Source: Campanula takesimana | Taxonomy: Eukaryota; Streptophyta; Magnoliopsida; Asterales; Campanulaceae | Length of the DNA stretch: 64,000 nt | Direction: 5' to 3' | Assembly (NCBI GenBank): GCA_026119855.1 | Contig: JAOWBW010001447.1 | Coordinates: 124,001-188,000, forward strand | Part shown: positions 1 to 10,600 of the stretch, in pieces | Layout of the letters: every line of letters begins with the position of its first letter | Position numbering within the stretch: the stretch's first letter is position 1 | The notes under the pieces: model-generated | Databases searched by the model: none | Seen by the model: the letters and a program-made list of their open reading frames with translations, nothing else | Told to the model about the DNA's origin: nothing | Made by a program: the position numbers and the translations under genes

Positions 1-3000
1 CCCCCAAATCCTTCATCTCGAACCGTTCTGACAACTGAGCCTTCAATCTGTTTACCTCTCTACTGCTAGAGCCCACTATTAGCATGTCATCCACATATAA
101 CAGCAAGATTATATACCCATTGTCCGTGTTCTTGAAGTAGCAACAATGATCCGCCTCACATCTGATAAAATCAATATCGTGCATGAATCCATCGAACTTC
201 CTGTACCACTGCCTAGGAGCTTGTTTAAGGCCATACAAGCTCTTAGTCAACCTGCAAACCAGTTCCTTGCTACCCTTAGACAAGTAACCCTCTGGTTGTA
301 CCATGTAAATTTCTTCCTCCAAATCACCATGAAGAAAGGCCGTCTTTACATCCATCTGTTCCAGCAACAAGTTATCCGCCACTACTATCCCCAGAACCAT
401 TCTGATAGTGGTCATCTTCACAACAGGAGTGAATACCTCGGTGTAGTCAATACCGTACTTTTGCTGAAACCCTTTTACAACCAACCTTGCCTTGTAACGC
501 TTACTGCCGTTTGCTTCCTCCTTGATCCGGTAAACCCACTTGTTATGCAATGCCTTCTTCCCCTTAGGCAGTTTAATCAACTCCCAAGTTTTGTTGGCTT
601 TCAATGAGTCCATCTCATCATCCATCGCAGCTTTCCACTTATCACAAAGTGCACTACGAACAGCCTCCGCATAACATTCCGGTTCACCACTATCTGTCAG
701 CAACAAATAGTAATTTGAAGGAGTATACCTGTCAGGTGATCCACGCAACCTGCTGGATCTACGCAGCGGAATATCCGGTTCCGGAGTATGTGGTTCATCT
801 TCAGTGACCCCCTGACCATGGTCATCATGAACCGTCCTGCTCCCACCCGAATCTGGAATATCCACCTCTACAACCTCCGGTTCCGAACTAATATCATCAG
901 ATGCCCCCTTTCTGTCTTTGTACAATACCTGTTCATTGAATACTACATCTCGACTACGAATAATTTTATGGTTTTGGTCATCCCAAAACTTATACCCGAA
1001 GTCATCCCCACCATACCCAATAAACGTACATTTTACAGATTTTGCATCTAACTTAGTTCTATCAGCAGAATCAATATGAACATATGAAACGCAGCCAATT
1101 ATGCGAAGAAAGGACAGATTTACCTGCTTGCCACTCAATGCTTCCTCTGGAATTCCATTCCCCAATGGTACCGATGGTCCCCTATTGATCAAGAAAGCCG
1201 ACATGTCAACTGCATATGCCCAAAACGTCTTCGGAAGTCCACACTTCAACCTCATACTTCTAGCCCGCTCGTTCAATGTTCTGTTCATCCTCTCTGCAAC
1301 CCCGTTGTGTTGTGGTGTGCCCTTTGGAGTCTTCTCCATGCGAATGCCATTCGCTGCACAATATTCCTTGAACTCCCCGAGCTCATACTCCCCTCCGTTA
1401 TCTGACCTCAAGCACTTAAGCTTAAGTCCCGTCTGATTCTCCACCAAGGCCCTCAATTTCTTAAACACCTCGAATGCCTCATCTTTGTGTTTCAAGAAAT
1501 AAACCCAGACCTTCGTTGTTGAATCATCAATGAAGGTCATGTAATATGACGCACCACCCAGAGAAGTTACCGGAGATGGTCCCCACAAATCTGTGTGAAC
1601 CAGTTCTAACTTTGCTTCCCTCAAAGCCCTACCTGTCCTCGAGAAATTACTTCTCACCTGTTTGCCAAACACACAATCTTCGCAGATCCCCACGCCGACT
1701 GTCTTCAAACCCGGTAGTAGTCCCTTTGAACAAAGTATCTTCATCCCCTTCTCACTAATGTGACCCAATCGACAGTGCCACAAATCAGTATCACCCTTGG
1801 CTGACGCCACCGCGATACTATCCTTGGTGTTATTCGCCAAATACAGTGTCCCCTCCTTATCACCCCGAGCGATCTCACGATCCTCCTTGGTAATAACCCA
1901 GTTCCTGCAGCCGAATGTTACCTTGTAACCTTCTTCGTCCAACTGCCCAACTGATAATAGGTTCTTTTTCAAACCCGGAATGTGCCTGACCCCGTTCAGA
2001 TGTAAGACCTTCCCGTCCGATGCTCCTATTCTGACATCCCCCTTCCCCTTGATTTCCAAAGGCTCGCCATCCGCCAGATAGACCTTACCGAAATCACCGG
2101 AAGTATAATTTTCCATCTCTTCTGCATGCCCACAAGAGTGGAATGATGCCCCCGAATCCAGCACCCATGATTCTAGTGCACTACTAACACTCAGAACCAA
2201 TACATCATCACCTTCGACTGTCACATTCACCGAATTGCCCCCACGATTGGGACAATCCTTCTTGTAGTGTCCTAACTCCTTGCAATGATAACACTGCACT
2301 GATCCTTTCGCAACCCTTGGTTTATCTCTGATCTCCACGGCCTTGCCCTTACCACCCACTACGTTTTCTCTTGATTCAGTTCTCCCCTTATTGCTAGTAC
2401 CCGGCCTTCCCCTGCTAGTAGTAGCTAAGGCCGATCCCGAAGTAGACGATGTCCCCAACTTCTTCAAACGATTTTCCTCGCCCAACAAGAAATCCTTAAC
2501 ATCATCATACTTCAACTTGTTCTTACCCGCTGAAGCATTGATCGCTGTCACCGTTCCGCTCCAACTTCCTGGTAAAGACGCTAGCAACAAGCACGCATGA
2601 ACCTCATCATCGAACGTAATATCCAGCGCAGTCAATGAGTCTATAACATCCATAAACTCATCGATGTGCTTAGCTAAGGATCCTCCCTCTTGAATCTTGA
2701 GACTACCCATCTTGCGTATCAAATCAACTTTGTTTGCAGCAGATGGAGTTTCAAATCTCTCAGTAAGATAATCCAATAGCTCCTTTGTGGTCTCGCCTTC
2801 TTGGTAGTCTTCGCGATCCACTTTGACAAAGTAGATCTAACCACCCCTAGGGCCTTCCGATCCATGAGATCCCAATCTTCTTGCTTTTCTCCTTCCTGTT
2901 GGACACCCTTTAGAGGCTTATAGAGATCTTTGTTGTACAAGAGATCCTCTATTTGCATCCTCCAAAACCCGTAGTCAGAACCATCAAATTTCTCAACCGC

Positions 3001-3042
3001 CTGTTTGTCCTTGCCCATTCTTGATTGCTTGACAACACCCAA
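1..3042 (-). mobile_element. Ty1/copia gag-pol polyprotein, partial (runs off left edge)
   Basis: Copia retrotransposon polyprotein read on the minus strand. In order from 3042 downward: a gag segment starting near 3042, a CCHC zinc knuckle (CYHCKELGHYKKDC) near 2253-2295, an aspartic protease with LDSGAS near 2165, the GAG-pre-integrase HCRLGH stretch near 1770, an integrase core with HTDLWGP, RSDNGGEYE and HNGVAERMNRT between about 1640 and 1270, and a reverse transcriptase with the catalytic YVDDMLIVGS near 70-98. The domain order PR-IN-RT is diagnostic of Ty1/copia, and the integrase wording resembles the Tork/TNT1 group. The reading frame is open over most of its length, but gag shifts frame near 2800-2835, where the 3042 frame ends early at 2719. 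RNase H and the 3' LTR must lie left of the window. It is therefore a nearly complete but probably inactive element. Confidence 0.93.
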
Positions 3043-3089
3043 TCGCTTGATAAACCAATCTTACGATTAACCCTGATCTCCAACCAGAG

Positions 3090-3101
3090 CTCTTGATACC
3101 A
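3090..3101 (-). other. Primer binding site (initiator Met tRNA type) of the copia element
   Basis: The minus strand reads TGGTATCAAGAGC two bases after the LTR end. This matches the common plant retrotransposon primer site complementary to the 3' end of initiator methionine tRNA. It fixes both the LTR boundary and the minus-strand orientation. Confidence 0.85.
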
Positions 3102-3103
3102 GT

Positions 3104-3557
3104 TGTTGTGGATATGGCCCTCCACTACCCAAGCAAACCCACAAGAACAATAAGAGCACACAAACAAAGCACAAGAAATTAAAGCAAGAAAAGACACAGA
3201 AATTGTTTACCCAGTTCGTCAATATGTTTGACTACGTCTGGGGGCACTACCAAGCTAGGATCTTGCACTATAATATGTTAAATCTGAGTTACAATGAGTA
3301 TGGGGGCGGAACATTGTTTATATAGCAAACCAAGAGTAAGAGCTAAACCTAAACATAAGAGAAATCCTAAAAATCTGCACTTTCTCGGCATTCCAGGCGC
3401 CCGCTTGAAGGGGACCAGGCGCCCGCTTACATGCCAATTCCAGGAACCAGACCTTCTGTCCAAACCGGGCGCCCGCCTAGTCAATACCAGGCGCCCGCCT
3501 GGAACACTGCTCCAGATTTCCTTCTCCTTGTTCCTTTGAGGGATCTCTACTCCAACA
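3104..3557 (-). repeat. 5' LTR of the copia element
   Basis: The minus strand begins TGTTGGAG (plus 3557) and ends CCACAACA (plus 3104), giving TG...CA ends directly beside the primer site. A second copy of the same family stands alone at 28157-28702 and confirms both ends. The stretch 3390-3505 holds four copies of a CAGGCGCCCGC-like motif that are absent from the second copy. Reading frames across the LTR are chance products. Confidence 0.88.
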
Positions 3558-3815
3558 CTACCTTCTACGAGGGACTTATTGGTAAAAATCCTAATTTTTT
3601 TATACATGTGTTGTGAATATGAAACATGAGGTAGAAGAGGGAAAGTGGGTATGAAATAGTAGTGAACAGTTGTTGTGAGTATCACCATTAATTTCATTTT
3701 GAGAAAGTGGGAATTGTAAATAAAAAGTCATTAAAAAAAAGTTTGTCCATGTTATAATTTTTATTTTTTAAAAAAGGAAGAAAACAGACTGCTAGAAACT
3801 TAGTTGACTGATAAA

Positions 3816-4057
3816 TACTCCCTCTGTCCACAGTTTGATTTTTTTGGTCAACTGAATCAATCTTTGACAATAATTTTATGAATATCTAAATATCTCTATG
3901 AAATTCTAAAAATTGTTATTGTTTCACTATTAGAAATACTATCATTAACAATTTTTAAAATTATATAGAGATATCTAGATATTCACAAAATTATGGTCAA
4001 ATATTGACTCAGTTGACCAAAAAAGTCAAAGTGTGCCCATTGGTTTGGGCGGAGGTA
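3816..4057. mobile_element. Stowaway-like foldback MITE
   Basis: Starts TACTCCCTCTGTCC and ends GGGCGGAGGTA. The arms are long inverted repeats (TTTTTTGGTCAACTGA against TCAGTTGACCAAAAAAG), so the whole unit can fold on itself. TA at both ends fits the Stowaway/Tc1-mariner target duplication. Confidence 0.75.
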
Positions 4058-4329
4058 AGTTTAAAGATGACAACTGGTGTGAAGTAACAGCAGCTGACCT
4101 GTGAACAAACTCATAAATTTTCATAGAATTCACAAACAATTAGTGGCAGTTAGTAAAAGAGCTGACCTGATCATTATCACAACATTGCATATAAATATTA
4201 TGTCACTGAAAATTTCAATGAATTTTGTGTTCACATCTTGCAAGTGTTACATTTTTATTATTGATTCAATTCAACGCTGCCAATAAATCCTTTTTATTTT
4301 CAAATAAAATAAACAAGAGTTACTTTAAG

Positions 4330-4870
4330 ATCAGGCCCGGTTCACATTTCAAAAACCGCCGGTTCATGGATCGCTAAATACTAAAACCGTTTATGAACCG
4401 TTAACTCACGGTTCATGGTACAGTTCACCGTTTCATTTTTTCCCCTAAAAAAACACATTTTGAGTAGTTTTTAAGCAATTTTTGAAAAAGTTTGTTTTTT
4501 TTTTCAATTTTTTGATACATTATAAATTATTTTACTTTACATAAATATATAGGAAATTTTGAATTACATATTTTCAAAGGAATTTAGGGATGTGAGTGGG
4601 ACGAAAATGTATTTGAAAAAAAAAAAGACGGTACCCTTATAATTTTATTAATATTAAGCAAATTTACATAAAGGGAGACAACCAATCTTACTCTTTTATA
4701 ATTAAGGGGGGGGGGGGGAATATTTAGGAGCCTTACCTCAAACATTTCTAAAATATTTTGAATTTGTACAGTATGAACCACCAGTCCAAACCGCCGGTTC
4801 AACGGTTCATCCAGTTCACGGGGGGTTTTTCAACTGTTCAAAACCGCCGGTTCAAACATGAGTCGTGCGC
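4330..4870. repeat. Degenerate GGTTCA/GAACC-rich inverted repeat element
   Basis: Both flanks carry CCGCCGGTTCA-type motifs (around 4357 and again at 4791 and 4844) with an AT-rich middle holding runs of T and a run of G at 4706-4718. This looks like a diverged non-autonomous DNA transposon. Exact ends and target duplication are not clear. Confidence 0.4.
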
Positions 4871-5272
4871 ATGTCTACCTAAAGACTCAATAATCTGTAT
4901 AAACATAAAAAAATGAAAAAGAAATTCCACGCAGTTCTTAATATTGACAGCATCTTTCGTAAACTCGCCGAAATATATTTTTAATTGTCGTTTAAATTTT
5001 TCTAGAAAGGATGTAATGTACCTAATAACCTGATCTTACTAGAACAATTCGTGCGCCTTTTAAAAGTACCTTTTTTTTTTTTTCCTTAATAAACAAAGGA
5101 AAGGGAAAATACCAACCTTGCTAACTTTTGTCGAATTAGTTACTTTCAGTTATAAGCGAGAGCGCAATTAAAAAAAAAAAAAAACAAAAAAAAAAACAAA
5201 CAAACTTTTGACAATTAAACTGACAATGACGGAAAAAAAAGCCGACAATGAAAAATTCATATGTATACAAGG

Positions 5273-5598
5273 TAGGGATGGCCAAAACCGGTTCCGGGCC
5301 CGGTTCCGGTTCGCCATATATGTGACCCTGAACCGGCCCGCGCTTACCCCGGTTCCGGTTCCGGTTAGGCTCCGGTTCCGGTCCAGTTCTGGTCCCCCCC
5401 CCCCCTTTAAAATTATTGAAAAACAAGGGATTTTCGGTACGGTTCCGGTTCCGGTCCGGTTCGCCATTTATGTGACCCTGAACCGGCCCGAATACCTTGC
5501 GGTTCCGGTTTGTCCGGTTCCGGTTTGCTCCGGTTCCGGGCTTTTCCGGTCCGATTCCAGTCCGGTTTTACGGTTCCGGTCCGGTTTGGCCATCCCTA
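5273..5598. mobile_element. hAT-like MITE with TAGGGATGGCCAAA termini
   Basis: Perfect 14-bp terminal inverted repeats, TAGGGATGGCCAAA and TTTGGCCATCCCTA. They are flanked by ATACAAGG and ATACAATG, an 8-bp duplication with one mismatch. The interior is tandem CCGGTTCCGG-type sequence that yields spurious Arg/Pro/Gly-rich reading frames on both strands. Confidence 0.85.
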
Positions 5599-5712
5599 AT
5601 ACAATGTATACACGTAGATAAGTGAAATATTTCCCACTGACAAACATCTCCCTTGACAGGAAACAGAAGAAATGGACCCTTTTTTCAAGAAAACTACTAA
5701 TCAAAAGTAAAA

Positions 5713-6282
5713 TTCTCTCCGTCCCATAACTATATATTCCCTCCGTCTCATCTTATACTTCAAAAAAAAAAAGTGAGCACAAGAATTAATATGAGAATCT
5801 TTAAATTATATAATATAGATAGTGGGGTAGAGTGTTGTGAGTATATAAAGTGGGTAGGAGAGAGAAAGTGGGGTAGAGAATAGTTAGTAGATAGTTGTTG
5901 TGTGTATGATATGTAGGTCACACTAAATAAAAAAAGTATAAAAAACTTTTCTTTTTTGGATTTTGAAGTTTAAAATGGGACACCTAAAAGGGAATTTTTT
6001 GAAGTTTAAAATGAGACGGAGGGAGTATGCACAAATTTCCTTTTTGAACGTCTCATTGATAAGTCATTTTTTTAAAAAATGACTAAAATTCTTTACTACT
6101 TCTCCCACTTATTCTCTCTTACATTACTTTTATATTAACAACACCAATCAACATACTATTCCCTAACCCACTTTCTCTAACCTACTTCACTTTTCACACT
6201 CACAACAACTACCCACTACTATTCGTCCCTTAATTTACACGCACAACTCATTTTGTGCACATAATTATGGGACGGAGTGTGT
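5713..6282. mobile_element. Outer Stowaway-like MITE, split by another MITE
   Basis: Left end CTCTCCGTCCCATAACTATA is the inverted match of the right end ATAATTATGGGACGGAGTG. The left end is cut 20 bp in by the MITE at 5735-6027, so the inner element is younger. Confidence 0.7.
5735..6027. mobile_element. Inner Stowaway-like MITE (nested)
   Basis: Ends TATTCCCTCCGTCTCATCTTA and AAAATGAGACGGAGGGAGTA are inverted matches, with TA at both borders. It interrupts the older element at 5713-6282. Confidence 0.8.
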
Positions 6283-7483
6283 ATACTGTATTAATGGGAG
6301 GAGATATTAAAAATCAAGTCGGCAAAGTAACATTGTAAACTTCCAAGAAGATGATCTTGCCGGATATACATCAAAGACAAGTCCAATGTTCCCTAACATT
6401 CAAATAAAACATTCAAGAAACAAAGCACCCAAAAAAAGTTGGCAACAGTCTGTGTGTGTGTCTATTCTCAGAAACTTCAATTTCCAGATCTAAAAGGTCA
6501 AAATGGAAAAGTATTCTTAAGGCCCACTATCCAAAGGAAACCCCCCACCACCACCAGGTCCACCACCCAAAAAAAAAATAAAAAAAAATGCCTCTCCACA
6601 TAATATATCACTTTTTTTTTTTTTTCTAGTCCGTCTCAAAAAAAAAAAAAAAAAAATACATATTACATTTCCAAATAAAAAATAGGCTTAATGCATTTAT
6701 ACGTGGTACAATACAAACAGACAGTTTTGGTAAATTTGACAAGTCAACTACGATATTGCACAATATCATCCATATCTTCTAACAATTGTAATTGATTCAC
6801 GATTAAGTATACTATCAATAAGAACTTCAGTTTTCATTGGGATTAACTATTATAGTGTTTTGAATTTTGATCAAAATACAATTACGTTGACAATTAAGAA
6901 CAAAGTAGTCACGTTAACTTTCATTAAATTTTGTTATCAATTTTGGATATCGTTAGAAGGTTTGGGTTAAATAAACGCGTATTTTTATTACGACGGTTAA
7001 GAATTAAAACCACTAAAAAATACGGTTAAAATTGGATTTTCGATAACTATGGTTCAGAATATCAGTGCTTTTTTAACAAGAGGAATAATCTCCATGAGGC
7101 TTTTGATTCATTTGTAAACGTAACCAATTCAGCATTCCTTCGCCCTAAAATATATGTCGTATTTTTTCCACTATAATTACAGTAATGTTTTGGATTCCGA
7201 TTCGACCCCTTGAACTACTAATGTGATCATTTAGAATGTTATGTATGACTACAAAAATGCTAAAACACCATCCTTGAGAATATAAAGATGAACACTCATC
7301 TAGAAACAGAGTATTACTAGCCAAAACTATTCTGAAATATATGTACGAGAAGGCACAAGAACCTAAAAAAGTAACATAAATACTCAAAACAAACTCATTT
7401 TTAGAAGCTAAGCATAACAATTCGAGAGCGAAATCCAGATTTAAGTACGACAGTTACCCTCTCTGATGATCAATATTTGTTGG
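6283..7483. other. AT-rich spacer, no gene seen; probable rps16 3' UTR at its right end
   Basis: Contains A- and T-runs (6568-6660) and no convincing coding signal on either strand. The part just below 7484 is downstream of the rps16 stop codon on the minus strand and should hold its 3' UTR and polyadenylation site. Confidence 0.4.
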
Positions 7484-7655
7484 CTACAGAGGAGGTGGGG
7501 TCATCACGCGCCCATTCAACGGGTTGATCAGGGGCATGTCTCGGGGCCCACCTTTGCGACCCATTGCAACCATTGGAGGAGGTGGAAGTAATCCTGCTCT
7601 AAATAGAAGACGCTTGACAGGATCTGACGGCTGGGCACCAACTGACAACCAATAT
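7484..7655 (-). CDS. rps16: rps16 exon 3 (terminal exon)
   Basis: Encodes the last 57 residues of S16 and the stop codon. The acceptor ttgtgcag lies just above 7655 on the plus numbering. A MITE begins 43 bp upstream of this acceptor (7699), so the branch point must sit within that short gap or inside the MITE. The plus-strand open frame across this exon is only its antisense shadow. Confidence 0.93.
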
Positions 7656-10600
7656 CTGCACAAGGAATCACCATACAGTTCATCAGTGTTTAGAAAACTA
7701 CTCCCTCCGTCCCAAAATGATCTTCCATTATTCAAACTTATTAACGATATGAACACTTGCTTCACTAGCTATGTTGTGTCTGTGCACATTTAAGCCCAAA
7801 TTGTAGGAATGGGAAGAACTTTCTGTGACAATGAAAAATGGCAAATGAGAAGATCATTTTGGGACAGAGGGAGTACTAAATCCAGTCTTTCTCCTAGATT
7901 ACAGTTTACAATCCGATATCACAATATTTTAGAATATATCACTTTATCAAACTTTCACTTACTGCAAGATGAAAAACAATTCTGCCTCCGTCCCTAAATG
8001 AATGCCCAAATTTCATTTAGGGGAAATTCTGAAAATCTCCCTTTTTAGACAGCTAAATGGCAAAGATGCATAAATATTCTTGATATCCATTTCATAAACA
8101 CTTAGTTTTGCAAGTATAAATTGACTAGTAAAAAAAATGGTTAAAAAAACATATAGGGGCAAAGTTTTTCACAAAACAGACATTCATTTTGGGACAAAAA
8201 AAAACCCTTTGAAAATGGACATTTATTTAGGGACAGGGGGAGTACTAATCAGCAGGAAGCTTCCTGAAACATACTGCTAATGTTTAAGTTCATTGAGAAC
8301 TAGAGACCAGGCAAAAGTTCTAATTGTAAGGGGCCATGAGCCAGTGTCCCATATGAGGGAGGAATGGCACATACAGTGGCGGATCTTGAGTTTCCGTCCA
8401 GCGGGTGCACAAATTACACTAAAAATTCAAATTATAATCGTCGTTTACTCTATTACATGTTATAATATACAAAACATTAAATAATACTCCCTCCGTCTTA
8501 AAATGAATGTCCGAAAAACTTTCAAATTTGCGCTTTATTTTGTATTAAAATATAATTATCTGGTGTTTTAATAAACAAAAATATGGTGAACAATAAAGAA
8601 AGAGAAATTAAAATATCATTTAAATATAATTATCATAATCAAAATCAAAAGAAAGCTCAAATTGGTAAAAATGCCTTTGCTAGGATTCGAACACTAGTTT
8701 TCTAGTAAAAGAAGGTTAGACTCTATCCATCTATACTACAAAACAATTTGTTCTGGGGGTGCACAATTTTATATATATCATACATATAATATATTTTTTT
8801 CTTCTTAAATACGAAAATTCACGGGTGCACTTGCACCCCCTTATACTGTAGATCCGCCCCTGGGCACATAGTAATTAGTACAACATATCTATAGAAGCAG
8901 GAAAGGTCAGGAAAGAAGTGAAATACTCCCTCCGTCCTATCTCACTTGCTCACTTGAGACCTAAGAGGTGAGCACAATAACTAAAGAAAAACAATAAAGT
9001 AAAGAAAATGTGTGGTAGAAAATGAGGAGAGAGAATTATTGGGGTAAATAGTAGTGTTGGTTGAATAAATTGAGTGGTGGAAAATGAAGAGAGAGTGAGT
9101 GGTGGGGTAGTTTGAATATAAAATAAAAAAAAGATAGCTATTTTGGGGAGTCTCAAGTGAAGTGGGACGGACCAAAATGGAAATAAGTCTCAAGTGAGGA
9201 GGGACAGAGGGAGTATACAATAGAGAACCTCAGAATCAGTACAGAATTCATGAATAGGGGCCAAATAAAGTGTTGAGAAATGAAACAAAAAAGGGAAAGT
9301 GTCGGTTATAACCAACCCACACGTCTTGGCAAACACGACCTGTCCCCTAACCATAACTTGGTTGAAGGAATAACACAACTAAATGCCTGTTTGTTTTCAC
9401 TTATTTGGGTTGGCTTATGGATTTTGACTTAAAATAAGCTATTTTAGTAGTGTTTGTTTTCACTTATAAGCTAAAAGCCAATATTTCAAGTACAACTCCC
9501 CCAAAGCATAAATAAGTAAAAGCTAAAAAGCTAGAAAAATGATGCTTTTCTTGGCTTATTGAAAATATGGAAGTTTCATCACTTTTGGTAAGTCAATAAT
9601 ACTCTTCCTTTTCTATGTATGATTTATATAAGTTAGTTACATAATAATAATAAGAAAAATAATAATAATAAGAAAAAAATAATAATAATAATAATAATAA
9701 TAATTTTATTAATTTATAATTATATTATTATCATTATATAATCATAAATATATTATTATTACAATTGTGTTATTATTATTATTATAAAATTAATAATAAT
9801 AAAAATTATTAAAAATTATTATTATATTATATTATTATTAGTATTATTATTATTACTATAATTATATTATTAATATTATATAATCATCATATTATTAAAA
9901 CTATATTACTATTATTAATATTATTTTATTATTATTAATATATACTTAATAAAATTATATATAATATTAATTTTTATATAATTATGATTATTATGAATAT
10001 ATAATCATTAATTATTATAACAATTAAATAATTATAATTAGATAATAATAGTTATACAATTATATTATATTATAATTATTATGTGTATATTTATATATGA
10101 GGGGTATTTTGGTATTTGTATTATATTCAGCAATTTTTTAGCTTTTTCAACAAACAGTCACAATTAGCTTAAGACAGCTCATAAACATTTTCAAATCAGC
10201 CAAAACAAACAGTATTCTGACAATAAGCCATAAGTCATTCAGCCAAAAGTCATCGGCCATCAGCTGCGACAAACGGGCCTTAAGTCCTGAGAAATAAACT
10301 TTCATGAGCTTTCCTGAGAAATTGAGCCACCAAAGTTAACCCACCCATTTTGATATGGCCTCAATTTGCTCTTAATCACTTTAAAAATATATTACACTTC
10401 CCAAGAGAAACCTTGAATCCAGTTACCAACAAAAGAAATGCTCCATAAGACAAAATGGCCATGTGCAAGCAAACCCTTTTCTTACGAAAGCACACTTACC
10501 AAAGAAATTGTCTCTACCATAGTACTCACTTTTCTCAGGCATGCTAACAGGGAGTTTGAAACGAAAAAGATGGTAAAGCAAAATTATTGCAAAACAAGCT

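Noticed and set aside
3278..3697. Open frames over the copia LTR (both strands)
   Set aside because: They follow the LTR's repeated CAGGCGCCCGC motif and cross its border; no protein family resemblance.
5136..5704. Several overlapping Arg/Pro/Gly/Thr-rich open frames on both strands
   Set aside because: Products of CCGGTTCCGG reiteration inside a hAT-like MITE, with no codon bias or homologous pattern.
7524..7793. Plus-strand 89-codon frame rich in Gly/Pro
   Set aside because: Antisense shadow of rps16 exon 3, then runs into a MITE.
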